This document shows, in pieces, positions 49,973-60,487 of a stretch of 64,000 nucleotides of DNA. The translations under genes and the position numbers were made by a program. This DNA is from Bradyrhizobium sp. ISRA464. GTDB taxonomy: Bacteria > Pseudomonadota > Alphaproteobacteria > Rhizobiales > Xanthobacteraceae. Below the pieces are notes generated by a model. It made no database searches and was not told the origin of the DNA. It worked only from the letters and a program-made list of their open reading frames with translations. The DNA lies in NCBI RefSeq assembly GCF_029910095.1, contig NZ_CP094526.1, positions 6,882,001 through 6,946,000 on the forward strand. Reading direction: 5' to 3'. Each line of letters starts with the position of its first letter. The stretch's first letter is position 1.

Positions 49973-50203
49973 TCAATTCTCGTTCTTGTCATCATCAGTT
50001 CGCCCAACCGCATTGCGGTTTTGGCGAGCGCCACTGAATACAAGCGGCGATGCGGCAGCAGACGACGTGACGACATCGAGATGAACCGGATATTCAGGCG
50101 CGTCTCCACGCTCTGGTGTGGCGGCCAGCTCCGGCACCAGCGGAGCCTTCGCCCGACAGCGACGATAGCAATCATAATCGCGTCGCAGACCAATGTCGTG
50201 CAA
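49973..50203 (-). CDS. possible small ORF upstream of nodM, 76 aa
   Basis: A TTG at 50203 stands four bases after AAGGAGG, an excellent ribosome site. The frame reads LHDIGLRRDYDCYRRC..., VPELAATPERGDAPEYPV, and ends DDDKNEN. No family recognised and the start is non-standard. It lies 145 bp before nodM on the same strand. Confidence 0.35.
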   Translation of the reverse strand: MHDIGLRRDYDCYRRCRAKAPLVPELAATPERGDAPEYPVHLDVVTSSAAASPLVFSGARQNRNAVGRTDDDKNEN

Positions 50204-50271
50204 GTGACCTCCTTCTAAAGATCGACGACAGTCGAGGCGGGTCGGCCGACGGCATGTCCGGCGATAAAACT

Positions 50272-50535
50272 TCATGATCGTGGTTCGACCCGTCGTGGTC
50301 GAGAGCCACGCTTGATTCTCCGGTACGAGACCATAAGAACCTTCTGCAGCGCCACAGCTGGAAGGATACGCCAGTTAACATCCAAATAGCCGCGCTCCAC
50401 CATTCTGCTGATAACCTCAGTTAACCGGCCCAGAATGCGGACAGATAAGCTTTTGAAAAGGCGGAGCTGCGCACCTGAGGGAACGACGACCATACGGCTT
50501 CTCTCAACGACACGATGCGCATTGATAGGGCCCAC
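50272..50535 (-). CDS. hypothetical basic protein, 87 aa
   Basis: The frame begins MGPINAHRVVERSRMVVVPS and continues RLTEVISRMVERGYLDVNW, VALQKVLMVSYRRIKRGS. Composition is protein-like (amphipathic helices, basic C-terminus), but no family or ribosome site is evident. A weak nod-box-like stretch on the plus strand (ATCCAAATAG at 50380) overlaps it. Confidence 0.35.
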   Translation of the reverse strand: MGPINAHRVVERSRMVVVPSGAQLRLFKSLSVRILGRLTEVISRMVERGYLDVNWRILPAVALQKVLMVSYRRIKRGSRPRRVEPRS

Positions 50536-51250
50536 CTCTTGTGTTGAAACGCACTTTCGATTCCTGCCATCTAGATTGCCGCTGCCTTATCCTGTTTCGA
50601 ATGTGCTTTCCGTCTTCTCTCTATCTTGCGGACGTTCTGCTTCGCCGGATTGATTTAATCTGAAAAGCATTCGGCGCTGTTGCAACGGCACTGCCGCGAA
50701 GCATCAGTTTACCGCGCAAGCGTTGATCTTGAAGACCGCGACACTCGAACCAACGCGAACGGCGCTAGTCGGACCAACGCCAGACTAGAAGGATCGGGAT
50801 CGGCAGCTCAACTGTACGGAAGTAAACCTCCGATATCGAAACGTTTGATGAACTATACATACGTTTGCACCGCTTGATCCGCGCTCAGGGCGTCGCTTCG
50901 CGCCTGAAAACACGGGCTGTGCGGATCCAGCGCCTGCAGACCGCTCGGGATCGCAGACTCCTATGCTCTGTTCGGGTGTCGAAGGCCGAGCTGTTTTTTC
51001 TACTGAAGACAGTAGGCCGTGACCTGAACGTTCGGCGGGAGGTGTGCATAAAGAGCGGCCTCCGCACTGCCTGGTGGAAGATAAATCAATGTATATAATG
51101 CGCATCTTTACTTGACGTGTATTATCAAGGCGAACGATTGCTCTCCTCCACTTCGTGTGATCGCGACCCAGCATATCCAGGCTCTTCCGAAAGGCCGCTG
51201 CGCAGATGGCGTTGCCGAGCTCAACTTCCGCTCCGTGCTCTGGAGACGAC
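50536..51250. other. region upstream of noeL
   Basis: 715 bp without a supported gene. I looked for a nod box in front of noeL and found none with the ATCCAAACAAT core. A TATATAATGCGC stretch at about 51093 is AT-rich and might be part of a promoter. Confidence 0.4.
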
Positions 51251-52336
51251 ATGGCAGCTCAGGATTCGAAGCGGCGCGTCGCGCTGATCACCGGTGTCAC
51301 CGGGCAGGATGGCGCATATCTCGCCGAATACCTGCTCGGTCTCGGCTACACCGTTCATGGGATCAAGCGCCGGTCGTCCTCGTTCAACACCGCGCGTGTC
51401 GACCACCTCTATCAGGACCCGCATGCCGGCAACGTGCCGTTCCTGATGCACTATGGTGACATGACCGATTCCACCAATCTGATCCGGCTGATGCAGCAGA
51501 TCCGCCCGACCGAGATCTACAATCTCGCCGCCCAGAGCCACGTTCAGGTCAGCTTCGAGAGCCCGGAATACACCGCCAACGCCGACGCCATCGGCGTGCT
51601 GCGCCTCCTGGAGGCGATCCGGATTCTCGGCATAGAAAAGGAGACGCGGTTCTATCAGGCCTCGACCTCGGAGCTCTACGGCCTAGTGCAAGAGGTGCCG
51701 CAGAAGGAAACCACGCCATTCTACCCGCGCTCGCCCTACGGCGTGGCGAAGCTCTACGGCTACTGGATCACGGTGAACTACCGTGAGGCCTACGGCATGT
51801 TCGCTAGCAACGGCATCCTGTTCAACCACGAGAGCCCGATCCGCGGCGAGACCTTTGTGACGCGCAAGATCACGCGTGGCGTCGCTCGCATCGAGGTCGG
51901 CCTTGAGAGCACGATCTATCTCGGCAACCTCGAGGCCAAGCGCGACTGGGGCCATGCGCGTGACTATGTTGAGGGCATGCACATGATCCTGCAAGCGGAT
52001 CATCCCGATGACTTCGTGCTGGCGACCGGCGAGACTCGCTCGGTGCGCGAATTCGTCGAGCTGGCGTTCGCCGAGGTCGGCCGCGCGATCGAATGGCGCG
52101 GCAAGGGCGTCGACGAAACCGGCGTCGACAAGGCGTCGGGCAGGACCGTGGTTCGCGTCGACCCGACCTATTTCCGTCCGGCCGAGGTCGATCTCTTGAT
52201 CGGCGACTCGAGCAAGGCGCGCGCCAAGCTTGGATGGAAGCCGAGGACGTCCTTCGCGCAGTTGGTGAAGGAAATGGTTGCCGGCGATCTCGCAGAAGCC
52301 AGACAGGACGCCGCCAATGGCAAGCACTCCGTATGA
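51251..52336 (+). CDS. noeL: NoeL, GDP-mannose 4,6-dehydratase
   Basis: 361 residues from ATG 51251 (TGGAGACGAC upstream). NADP-binding [15 protein letters not shown] near residue 20, the [15 protein letters not shown] signature, catalytic Tyr-x3-Lys in SPYGVAKLY, and [16 protein letters not shown]. It converts GDP-mannose to GDP-4-keto-6-deoxymannose, first step to GDP-fucose for Nod-factor fucosylation. The last 20 bp overlap nolK, so the two steps are coupled. Confidence 0.92.
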   Translation: MAAQDSKRRVALITGVTGQDGAYLAEYLLGLGYTVHGIKRRSSSFNTARVDHLYQDPHAGNVPFLMHYGDMTDSTNLIRLMQQIRPTEIYNLAAQSHVQVSFESPEYTANADAIGVLRLLEAIRILGIEKETRFYQASTSELYGLVQEVPQKETTPFYPRSPYGVAKLYGYWITVNYREAYGMFASNGILFNHESPIRGETFVTRKITRGVARIEVGLESTIYLGNLEAKRDWGHARDYVEGMHMILQADHPDDFVLATGETRSVREFVELAFAEVGRAIEWRGKGVDETGVDKASGRTVVRVDPTYFRPAEVDLLIGDSSKARAKLGWKPRTSFAQLVKEMVAGDLAEARQDAANGKHSV

Positions 52337-53273
52337 ACTGAAGGGCAAGACTGTCTTCGTCGCCGGCCATCGCGGCATGGTCGGCTCGGCGCTGATGCGC
52401 CGGCTCGCCCGCGAGGGCACGACCCTTTTGACGGCGTCGCGCAGCGAAGTTGACCTCCGCCACCAGGCCGCCGTGGACGCTTGGTTTGCCGCGAAACGTC
52501 CCCAGGCCGTGTTCCTTGCCGCGGCCAAGGTTGGCGGCATTGTCGCCAACAACACATTGCGGGCCGAGTTCCTCTACGACAATCTGGCGATCTCGACCAA
52601 TGTGATCCAGGCCGCGCACGCCACCGGCTGCGAGAAGCTGATGTTCTTCGGCTCGTCCTGCATCTATCCGCGGCTGGCGGCGCAGCCGCTGCGCGAGGAT
52701 TCGATGCTGACCGGCCCTCTGGAGCAGACCAACGAGCCTTATGCCATTGCCAAGATCGCCGGCATCAAGATGGCGGAGACCTATCGCAGCCAATACGGCT
52801 CCGATTTCATCAGCGTGATGCCGACCAACCTCTACGGTCCCGGCGACAATTATCACCCGGAGTACAGCCACGTCGTCGCGGCGCTGATCCGCCGCTTCCA
52901 TGAGGCTAAACTGTCGGGGGCGACCAACGTCGTGGTGTGGGGTACCGGCACGCCTCGGCGCGAATTCCTCTATGTCGACGATCTCGCTGACGCCTGCATC
53001 CACCTGATGAAGGCCTATTCCTCTCCTGAACTGGTCAATATCGGCACCGGCGAGGATATCAGCATCGCTGAATTCGCCCGCGCAGTCGCGGCTGCCGTCG
53101 GCTATCGCGGCGAGATCAGCTTCGACACGTCGCGCCCGGACGGCACGCCGCGCAAGCTGCTCGATGTCAGCCGCCTGGCCAAGCTCGGCTGGCGCGCCAC
53201 CACCTCGCTCGAGCACGGCATCAGGCTCGCGTATCGAGCGTATCTCGACGACAGTAACGCACGGCGAGAGTAA
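52317..53273 (+). CDS. nolK: NolK, GDP-L-fucose synthase
   Basis: 318 residues from ATG 52317 ([18 protein letters not shown]). Short-chain dehydrogenase features: [10 protein letters not shown] nucleotide site, catalytic Tyr-x3-Lys in YAIAKIAG, and [18 protein letters not shown] typical of epimerase/reductases (WcaG). It performs the epimerisation and reduction after NoeL. GDP-fucose would be used by the NodZ fucosyltransferase, which is not in this window. Confidence 0.92.
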   Translation: MASTPYELKGKTVFVAGHRGMVGSALMRRLAREGTTLLTASRSEVDLRHQAAVDAWFAAKRPQAVFLAAAKVGGIVANNTLRAEFLYDNLAISTNVIQAAHATGCEKLMFFGSSCIYPRLAAQPLREDSMLTGPLEQTNEPYAIAKIAGIKMAETYRSQYGSDFISVMPTNLYGPGDNYHPEYSHVVAALIRRFHEAKLSGATNVVVWGTGTPRREFLYVDDLADACIHLMKAYSSPELVNIGTGEDISIAEFARAVAAAVGYRGEISFDTSRPDGTPRKLLDVSRLAKLGWRATTSLEHGIRLAYRAYLDDSNARRE

Positions 53274-53813
53274 GCCCACTCGTGCCGGACACGCAGGGAT
53301 GAAGCAGAGCAATCGAGCGCCGCAATCAGTCGGTTGCGATTCTACTCCCGATCGGGACGCCGATTTGGCAGCCGGACCAGGCTGCAAGCTTTTCGAATTC
53401 GAAAGCGCGAACGCTTGACGATTGATTCTGAGCATTCGCGCGAAATCGTGAGACGGGGTTGCCCGATGGCATCATGGCGACGATGCGCCTCACCGAAAGG
53501 ACAGAGTAGGACGCGCCCACTCTATGCCCGCAGCCTGTCGCTCTCCTTGATGCAGGCTTTCGCCGAAGCTTCAGTACCGCCGCCACGCAATTTGTTGCCC
53601 ATCCGACCAGGCAAAGCGAAATACCACGGGTCCTGGGGTGTGCCGGCCTTTCGCAGACCGGCGTGTGATCGACTCCGGAACGGTCTTTTCGCCATATCCC
53701 GCCGACTAGCGGGATATTCACGCAATTGGACCGCCCGCCTTTCAGCGCAGTGCATTTGTCCGAGTCGACATTCACCATCGACGACGGCGTTCGGGCCGAC
53801 GATCTTCATGCAA
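53274..53813. other. intergenic region between nolK and metE, nothing recognised
   Basis: 540 bp between convergent genes. No family-like frame. A near-palindrome around 53690-53712 (CCATATCCCGCCGACTAGCGGG) has paired arms CCCGC/GCGGG followed by ATATT and might serve as a terminator. Confidence 0.35.
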
Positions 53814-56147
53814 TCAGCAGGCTGCTCGTAACTCGCGGGCGGCTGCGACCATATTGACCAAGGCGGGAAGCACCTCCTCCCATCTTCGGGTTTTTAGGCC
53901 GCAATCTGGATTGATCCAGAGCTGCGAATCGGACAATCGCTGCCTGGCCAGCGTTATGAGATCTTTCATTTCGTCCTTGCCGGGAACGCGTGGCGAATGG
54001 ATATCGTAGACACCCGGCCCGATTTCGTTCGGATATTTGTAGTTCTTGAAGGCGTCGAGCAATTCCATCTTCGAGCGCGACGTCTCGATTGAAATGACGT
54101 CTGCGTCCATCGCCGCAATCGCATCGATGATATCGTTGAATTCGGAATAGCACATGTGCGTATGAATCTGAGTTTCGTCGGCAGCACCGGACGAACAGAT
54201 GCGAAAGCTATCCACGGCCCAATCGAGATAACTCCTCCATTGTGATTTGCGTAACGGCAACCCTTCGCGCAACGCGGCCTCGTCTATCTGGATTATTGTC
54301 GCTCCCGCCTCCTCAAGGTCGAGCACCTCATCGCGGATCGCAACCGCAAGCTGGCGGCAGGCATCGCTTCGCCGAATATCGTCACGGACAAAAGACCAGT
54401 TCAGAATCGTCACCGGTCCAGTCAACATTGCCTTCATTGGCTTGTTGGTCAGCGACTGCGCGTATCGCCACCATTCGACCGTCATCGGCTTCGACCGCGA
54501 GACATCCCCAAACAGAATTGGTGGACGGACGTAGCGCGAGCCATACGACTGAACCCAACCGTGCTTGGTGAAGGCGAATCCGGAAAGCTGCTCGCCGAAA
54601 TACTGCACCATGTCATTGCGCTCGAACTCACCATGCACGAGAACATCGAGCCCGATATTCTCCTGCCATAGCACCGCACGCGCCGTTTCCTCTCTGAGAA
54701 ACTGCTCGTACTGCGCGTTGCTCAACCCTCCTTTGGCATGGCAAGCGCGGGCATTGCGAACTTCCGCGGTTTGCGGAAACGATCCAATGGTCGTCGTGGG
54801 AAATGTCGGCAAGGCAAACCGCGCGCGCTGGGCCTCGGCGCGCTTTGCGAAAGGACTGCAACGGTAGCGCTTGGTTTGGTCGATCGCAGCCATGCGCGCA
54901 GCGACGTCCGCATTGTGGATCTTGGGCGATTGCTCGCGTGCAAGTGCCGCGTTTTTTGATGCCGCGAGCACATCGGCCACGCCGGCACGATCGCCAGCAA
55001 GCGCCCTTCCTAGGGTCGCTAGTTCCTTAATTTTCTGAACCGAGAAAGCCAGCCAGCTCTTTACATCGGAATCGAGATCGGTTTCGAGCCCCAGGTCGAT
55101 TGGAACATGGAGCAGCGAACATGAGGGGGCGATCTGGACGCGATCAGTGCCGAGTTTTGCCACGGTGGGCGCCAGCTGATCGACCAGCGCTGAAAGGTTG
55201 GAGCGCCAAACGTTGCGCCCATCGACGACCCCCAGTGAGAGAACGAGATCGTTGCGAATCCCAGCGACGATCGCGTTCAGCGGGTCTGCCCCCCTTACCA
55301 AGTCGACGTGGAGCCCGGAAACCGGCAAAGCCAAGGCCGTATCGAGATTACCGCCGATGGTCCCAAAGTAGGTCGCCAGCATGATTTTAAGAGCAGGTAT
55401 CTCCCTAGCAAAATAGGTATAGGTACGAAGCAAGGCTTTGCGGGATATTTCGTCGAGGTCCAAGACCAGACAGGGCTCATCGAGCTGAACCCATTCTGCG
55501 CCGCGCGCGACCAGCTCACGAAGAACGTCGACATAGACCGGCAGCAGTCGATCCAACAGCGACAATGGATTGAATGAAGGATCTGCGCTCTTGCCAAGCT
55601 TCAGGAAGGTCACTGGGCCAATCAGCACGGGACGCGTCTGGTAACCAAGCCCCTTTGCCTCCTCATATTCCTCAATCGGCTTTCGAGAAGAAAGCCTGAA
55701 GATCTGCCCCTTGTGAAATTCAGGGACCATATAGTGGTAATTGGTGTCGAACCACTTCGTCATCTCCTGCGCAGGCGCGCCCTGTGCAGGATTGGAGTGA
55801 GGGCAACTCGCATCGAGTTCACCGTTCGGCGCACCGCGCGCCATAGCGAAGTAGGTGTAGAGCGGTACAGGACCTGTGGTGCAATCGTAAACATCCGGAA
55901 TGGCGCCCACCATCACACTGGTGTCGAGCACATGATCGTAAAGCGAGAAATCATTCGACGGAATGACGGTCGCGCCGAGCGATTTCTGCCGCGCCCAGTT
56001 AGCAGTGCGCAGTCCAGCTGCCGCTTCAAGCAGCTGCGCTTCGGTGGACTTCCCGGTCCAGTAGCTTTCGAGCGCGAATTTGAGTTCACGGCGCGGACCG
56101 ATGCGTGGCGTACCAAGTGTAGCAACGGGAAGTGAAAGGACGGACAT
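53814..56147 (-). CDS. metE: MetE, cobalamin-independent methionine synthase
   Basis: 777 residues from ATG 56147 (MSVLSLPVATLGTPRIG). MetE transfers methyl from methyltetrahydrofolate polyglutamate to homocysteine. The zinc-binding His and Cys are in QIHTHMCYSEFND and the last Cys in INPDCGLKTR near the C-terminus; IQIDEAALREGLPL and TTTIGSFPQT are further family motifs. The N-terminal half is the usual duplicated barrel. A cobalamin riboswitch lies in its leader, so it should be repressed when B12 is present. Confidence 0.95.
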   Translation of the reverse strand: MSVLSLPVATLGTPRIGPRRELKFALESYWTGKSTEAQLLEAAAGLRTANWARQKSLGATVIPSNDFSLYDHVLDTSVMVGAIPDVYDCTTGPVPLYTYFAMARGAPNGELDASCPHSNPAQGAPAQEMTKWFDTNYHYMVPEFHKGQIFRLSSRKPIEEYEEAKGLGYQTRPVLIGPVTFLKLGKSADPSFNPLSLLDRLLPVYVDVLRELVARGAEWVQLDEPCLVLDLDEISRKALLRTYTYFAREIPALKIMLATYFGTIGGNLDTALALPVSGLHVDLVRGADPLNAIVAGIRNDLVLSLGVVDGRNVWRSNLSALVDQLAPTVAKLGTDRVQIAPSCSLLHVPIDLGLETDLDSDVKSWLAFSVQKIKELATLGRALAGDRAGVADVLAASKNAALAREQSPKIHNADVAARMAAIDQTKRYRCSPFAKRAEAQRARFALPTFPTTTIGSFPQTAEVRNARACHAKGGLSNAQYEQFLREETARAVLWQENIGLDVLVHGEFERNDMVQYFGEQLSGFAFTKHGWVQSYGSRYVRPPILFGDVSRSKPMTVEWWRYAQSLTNKPMKAMLTGPVTILNWSFVRDDIRRSDACRQLAVAIRDEVLDLEEAGATIIQIDEAALREGLPLRKSQWRSYLDWAVDSFRICSSGAADETQIHTHMCYSEFNDIIDAIAAMDADVISIETSRSKMELLDAFKNYKYPNEIGPGVYDIHSPRVPGKDEMKDLITLARQRLSDSQLWINPDCGLKTRRWEEVLPALVNMVAAARELRAAC

Positions 56148-56254
56148 AGCTCTAACCCCTGGTTTGGGGCAGAGGTCATGGCGATTGCGTGCAGGAAAAG
56201 CCGCCGAAGCGGCAATTGCTTGGCGCACCACCGGGACACCCCGCCCGCGGACGA

Positions 56255-56440
56255 ATATGTTGTCGGGGCAGGTCTCCTGGCTTGCGGGTCATCGCTGCTG
56301 TCCGGCCTTCCCGAAACCAAGCGGTTTCAGTGACTTTATTGGACAGCGGCTCGCCGCTTACAGTTGCGGGGGCAGCGCCGGCATTCGACCGGCTTCCCTC
56401 TTAGCTCCGGATCAGTGCGCTCCGGAGAACCTCGACGAAA
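56255..56440 (-). promoter_or_regulatory. cobalamin (B12) riboswitch in the metE leader
   Basis: Read on the minus strand the leader has the B12-element core: GAAGCCGGTCGAATGCCGGC, then GCTGCCCCCGCAACTGTAAG (B12 box region), a variable stem-loop, and AGCCAGGAGACCTGCC near the 3' end (56265-56282). It lies about 110 bp before the metE ATG. Riboswitches of this class turn off metE when adenosylcobalamin is available. Confidence 0.93.
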
Positions 56441-57157
56441 ATCAGTTATCCGAACAAGCAGCGTTCCGTCAACCTCTTGGCACGGCATCCTTCTGCGGCT
56501 CCGCTCAACAAGTCTGTAGGTGTGGCTCCATCGCGACGATCGCGATCTAAAGCCCCCTTTGCGCGATGAGTGTGCCGGGCAGTGCTCGCTTCGAACTCGG
56601 CCCTGGTCTCTGCACGCGCGAGTACATCGGGGTCGCATTTTGCCTGCAGCCGATGGCACGCGACAGATCGGCTTCGACCGAGCTACCAGTCGGTAGCCTT
56701 TACTAGCATCTTCGACATGTGAATCTCTCGACAACTTAGCAAGATCCGCCTTGCGGGACCGTCACCCTTGGAAGCTGTGGGTCAAATCAGCTTGCCCATC
56801 CCGGGCAAAGTGGTTCGAGCGGCTGGGCCGGTAAGCAGCTCCCGGTAACGTATCTATCCCGTCGGCCGTGTGCGCCGAGACGTGCGAATATGCTCTGGAA
56901 GGCATGGAAGATCTTGGCACTATCAATCAATCTCGCTTTTGCCGTGCTGGGCGCCCCCATCGATGTCGAACGGACCAGCACTGCGTTTGCTATGTATTTC
57001 AGGCCGCTGGACCAACGGCCATTCTGCGACAGTGCTTCTTGGCCATAACCGTTCTCTTTCGCAGCGTCCTCGCTATGTTGCTACCCCCGAGTGGCGGTGA
57101 TGGGTGCCAACCGTGCGCAACCGCTTGGCAGAAGGCCTACATGTCCTTCTCCAACAA
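56441..57157. other. intergenic region upstream of metE riboswitch
   Basis: 717 bp with the metE promoter presumably near its left end. A 52-codon frame at 56890-57048 (MLWKAWKILALSINLAFAV) has a signal-like start but no ribosome site. Nothing else is supported. Confidence 0.4.
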
Positions 57158-58207
57158 TCAGCGAGGGTTGGCCGTCACAGTCCGGGCCGACAGCGTGACG
57201 ATGCACATGAGTGCTCCTAGTATCGCGAGAGCAAAAGGCAGCCCAGCCATGTGTGCAACGAGCCCGACGCCAGCTGGACCGACGAGGATACCGGCGTAAC
57301 CCGCCGTCGTGACGGCTGCGATCGCCAAACCTGCCGGCATCACCTTCTGCTTGCCAGCACGGCGGCATAACACCGGCACGATATTCGATGCACCCAATCC
57401 GATAAGCAGCAAACCCGCCATGGCAATCGCAGCCACCGGCGCGGCCAGCAGGGCCACAAAACCGATCATGATCGGCACAGGTCCGAACATCAGTGTGGCG
57501 CGGTCTCCGATTCTGATCACGAGGGCATCTCCGGCGAGACGGCCTGCGGTCATCGCGATGGAAAACAACATATAACCGAACCCGCCATGCTCTTGCGCCA
57601 CAAGACCTCTGTCAATGAGAAATAAGGCGCTCCAGTCGATCATCGCGCCTTCGACAAGGAAGGTGATGGCCGCAAGCACCGCTATCAGCAATACGCTGCG
57701 ATGAGGCAAGACAAGCAGTGGCTCTGACGGCGTGCGACGTGTCGCAAGCAACCGCGGCCATGCCGACAAAATCGCAACTATCATTAGCGCCGAACAAGCC
57801 AGCGTCGAAGCAAACGAGTCAATCCGCAGCGAGAGCAAGGCTGTCAGGGCGCCAGCGCCCGACAATTCGCCGATGCTGAACTGTGCGTGAAAGGTGGACA
57901 TCAATGGGCGGCCGGCTGCTCGCTCTACTTCGGCCGCTTGAACGTTCATGGCTACATTGATTGAGCCGAGTGAAGCGCCAAAGGCAAGCAGCACCGCCCC
58001 GAGTTTCAGAGGTGTACTGGCGATAGCGAGCCATGGCAGGGTCAGCGCAAGGCCAAGTCCACCTACAAGAATAGTGCGCCTGGTGCCGTAGCGCGCCCCC
58101 GACAAAGCGGTCAAAGGCATGGCGAAGAGGGACCCCATGCCGAGGCAGAGCAGCAGCAGACCAAGCACGCGATGATCGACCGCAAGGCGCTCCTTGGTGA
58201 GCGGCAC
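57158..58207 (-). pseudogene. MFS transporter lacking a proper start
   Basis: The frame encodes about 11 membrane helices of a major facilitator resembling sugar/drug exporters (GLLLLCLGMGSLFAMPLTAL, GASLGSINVAMNVQAAEVE, FLVEGAMIDWSALFL). The only standard start is GTG 58207, which would cut off helix 1, although the sequence upstream in the same frame (ATRLIFFVSGFGFSAWAPLV) is clearly the missing helix. That frame is open to a TAA at 58327 without ATG, GTG or TTG. So the original start was lost by mutation or frameshift. Translation from an atypical codon is possible. Confidence 0.75.
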
Positions 58208-58639
58208 CAGAGGCGCCCAGGCCGAGAAGCCGAATCCGGAGACAAAAAATATGAGTCGCGTCGCGAGCAGGCCGGCCGGCGGATCGGCAGACGGTTTTAC
58301 GGGGCACTCCGCAGAGAACGCACGTTACGAGTACGGCGCGCCGGCGTTTGCCGGCGCATGCCTGCACACGGTGGGCAGCCCGACGACGATGTCGTCGCGG
58401 AACATGCTTCCGTTACTGCAAGTCCAGTGCCATTGCGAAATTAACGCGACGTTCCTGGTGCAAACTTTCGGATGAGCCTATTTCTCGCGACTGCTTGCTA
58501 TTGCGGGCTGCGGCACCCTCGGACCCACGACGAGTTTGGAGAAGTGTTGTCGTAAATCTCTCAAACCCAACACGGCACCTCCGGCTCAGATGCAGCATCG
58601 CTTCGTCGTAGAGCCCCATTGTAAACTCGACGCATTGTC
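58208..58639. other. region containing the lost 5' end of the MFS gene
   Basis: 58208-58324 holds the in-frame but start-less N-terminal codons of the transporter. The rest up to 58639 has no supported gene. Confidence 0.5.
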
Positions 58640-59494
58640 TCAAGGGGCTGCGCCGCGAAGCTGCCCTCCGCGGTCATTCTGCAAGGTCTTCTTGGCCGGT
58701 TCTAGTGCTTCTTGTTCTTCTGGATCTGCATGATCGAACCAAGAGCCTGGGGGATAGGTTGCGATGCGCTTAGCAAAAAACGACTGCGGCTCCCAGGTTT
58801 TTCCCTCGGCCTTCTCAAAAATGATGACGCCGCCACGAGTGAAGTACCGAGGTCCTGGAATATTGCAGTTCACCACAATCAGGGCGCGCCATAGGCCGCT
58901 CTGTGTGGCCTCTTTTTCATCAACTTTCTGCAGGTAATCCACCTGGATCGGATCGCCGATAGTGCAGCGGCCGTGTCGCAGAAGATCGCCCAACCTGCCC
59001 TGAGCAGTCATCACAAAGTTGAAGTTGATGGGGTTATGCAGAAAGTGGAGATTCACCGCCTTTTCGCCGTTTGCGATTTCACTGGAGATCAGAGAGAGTG
59101 CGAACGCCTTCCAGCCCAATTCTATCGGCTTGGCATATGGCGAATCGACTTTTAACGCGCCGTCGGGCGCAGCCTGCCAGATAATGGCATATTCGGCGGC
59201 TTTATCGTCGCGATGTTTACTCCACGAAAAGAAGGCATATTCGCTCCCATCGTTCGATTGAGCGACTCCCCACCTTCTCGGGACGAAGTGCGCGACCTTC
59301 GCGACCTTGGAAATGATTTGCTCGATAGTGTCACCGTCTTGCGATCGCCAGGTTGACTTGACCTTGTCGACAAGGATGCTGTCCTCCGCTCTGACATCGC
59401 TGCTCGCGACGACCACGGCACCTGGGCAAATCAACAAGAGGTCGAGACAGAGCCAAAGCATGCACCTTCTGGTCATTTTCGTCATCTTCGTCAT
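58640..59494 (-). CDS. exported protein resembling NfeC (nodule formation efficiency C)
   Basis: 284 residues with a signal peptide (MLWLCLDLLLICPGAVVVASS, cleaved near ADVRAED). The mature part reads ILVDKVKSTWRSQDGDTIEQ, HFVPRRWGVAQSNDGSEYAF, PIELGWKAFALSL, CTIGDPIQVDYLQKVDEK and IATYPPGSWFD. From memory this resembles proteins annotated as nodule formation efficiency C in Bradyrhizobium; the biochemical role is not known. Three tandem ATG codons (59494, 59485, 59476) could start it. Confidence in the coding call is high, in the name moderate. Confidence 0.7.
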   Translation of the reverse strand: MTKMTKMTRRCMLWLCLDLLLICPGAVVVASSDVRAEDSILVDKVKSTWRSQDGDTIEQIISKVAKVAHFVPRRWGVAQSNDGSEYAFFSWSKHRDDKAAEYAIIWQAAPDGALKVDSPYAKPIELGWKAFALSLISSEIANGEKAVNLHFLHNPINFNFVMTAQGRLGDLLRHGRCTIGDPIQVDYLQKVDEKEATQSGLWRALIVVNCNIPGPRYFTRGGVIIFEKAEGKTWEPQSFFAKRIATYPPGSWFDHADPEEQEALEPAKKTLQNDRGGQLRGAAP

Positions 59495-60127
59495 CGCGAC
59501 TGGTCAGCGCCGACGCTTGAGCGGAGCGCTAGATTAGACTCATTTTTTTGCTGCAGCTCTGGTCCCGCCGGGCCAACGCGACCTGTTGAGAGTCTCGAGA
59601 GAAGCGAGGTGCTGGCAATCTAGAACAACTGTATGCCAGAAAGCATCCAATGCACCTACCAGGAATGGTTGGGTGCGCTCACTCGAATCCTTCAGTACAG
59701 TCCAACCGTGAAGCGGTCGTGGGAAAGATACTGAAGAATACTAACGTCGTTACAGATTGTTGAAGGTGATTGATTTGCAAGCACTCGGCGCGCTGATCGG
59801 AATGCTTCCACTTGCAGCGTGGTCGATGTGATGATCAGGCAATATCCGTCGGCCGAAATTCGCGGGCACGGAGTCCAACTTGGTCTGACCGCCCGAACAA
59901 GGTCGTACGCGTGGGACTCATATTCCGTTTGTTCGCTCGGGCGGCAGATTTAGGTGAAGGTCGGCTTCGACGCCGGGCTCGGACGGCAGAACGTTCATAT
60001 ACCAGCACGACGGATTGCGCGCTGACGTTACCAGACCTACGATCAACCAGCTATTTCGAACAGGTGATTGCTCTGGCTTATTGTCCATTGCATTTGCCGA
60101 GCGATCCCCCGGCGCTGACGCCTCAGG
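59495..60127. other. intergenic region, nothing recognised
   Basis: 633 bp between two minus-strand genes. No tts box, nod box or FixK box. Short frames without pattern. Confidence 0.4.
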
Positions 60128-60487
60128 TCAGATCGGCAGCCGCAACGAAATTTCAGTGCTCATGAACGTCTTCTCAGGTGTCAGTACCAGCATATCGACG
60201 ACGGTCATGGACCCTGGGCGATCATATAAATACTTTACGTGCCAAAGCGAGCCGACGTCAGGGGAGACGACGAAATCGCGAGAGTCTAACGCTCTGGCGA
60301 TCATTCGAACCGCCTCGCTATTCCGCATTGATAGAGAGAACACCGCGTCCATAAGAACGGCTAGGCTCATTCCGTCAGCAAGGAGTGCGCGAGCAATAGC
60401 GTCGCCGTGAACTTGCCGGAGCGCTGAGATGACTACCGCGACAGCCTCTGGGTCCCTCACTCTGCCCAGCCTATTGAATCGCCACAT
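60128..60487 (-). CDS. hypothetical protein, 119 aa
   Basis: The frame begins MWRFNRLGRVRDPEAVAVVI and continues ALRQVHGDAIARALLADG, MSLAVLMDAVFSLSMRNSEA, HVKYLYDRPGSMTVVDMLV and ends STEISLRLPI. Composition with regular hydrophobic spacing looks like a real soluble protein. No known family, ribosome site weak. It lies downstream of the groEL terminator on the same strand. Confidence 0.5.
   Translation of the reverse strand: MWRFNRLGRVRDPEAVAVVISALRQVHGDAIARALLADGMSLAVLMDAVFSLSMRNSEAVRMIARALDSRDFVVSPDVGSLWHVKYLYDRPGSMTVVDMLVLTPEKTFMSTEISLRLPI

Noticed and set aside
50371..50410. Weak nod box (ATCCAAATAG) on the plus strand upstream of noeL
   Set aside because: Only the first part of the core matches, the TTTTACC part is absent, and it lies 850 bp from noeL.
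56890..57048. 52-codon frame with a signal-peptide-like start
   Set aside because: No ribosome site, no family pattern, isolated.
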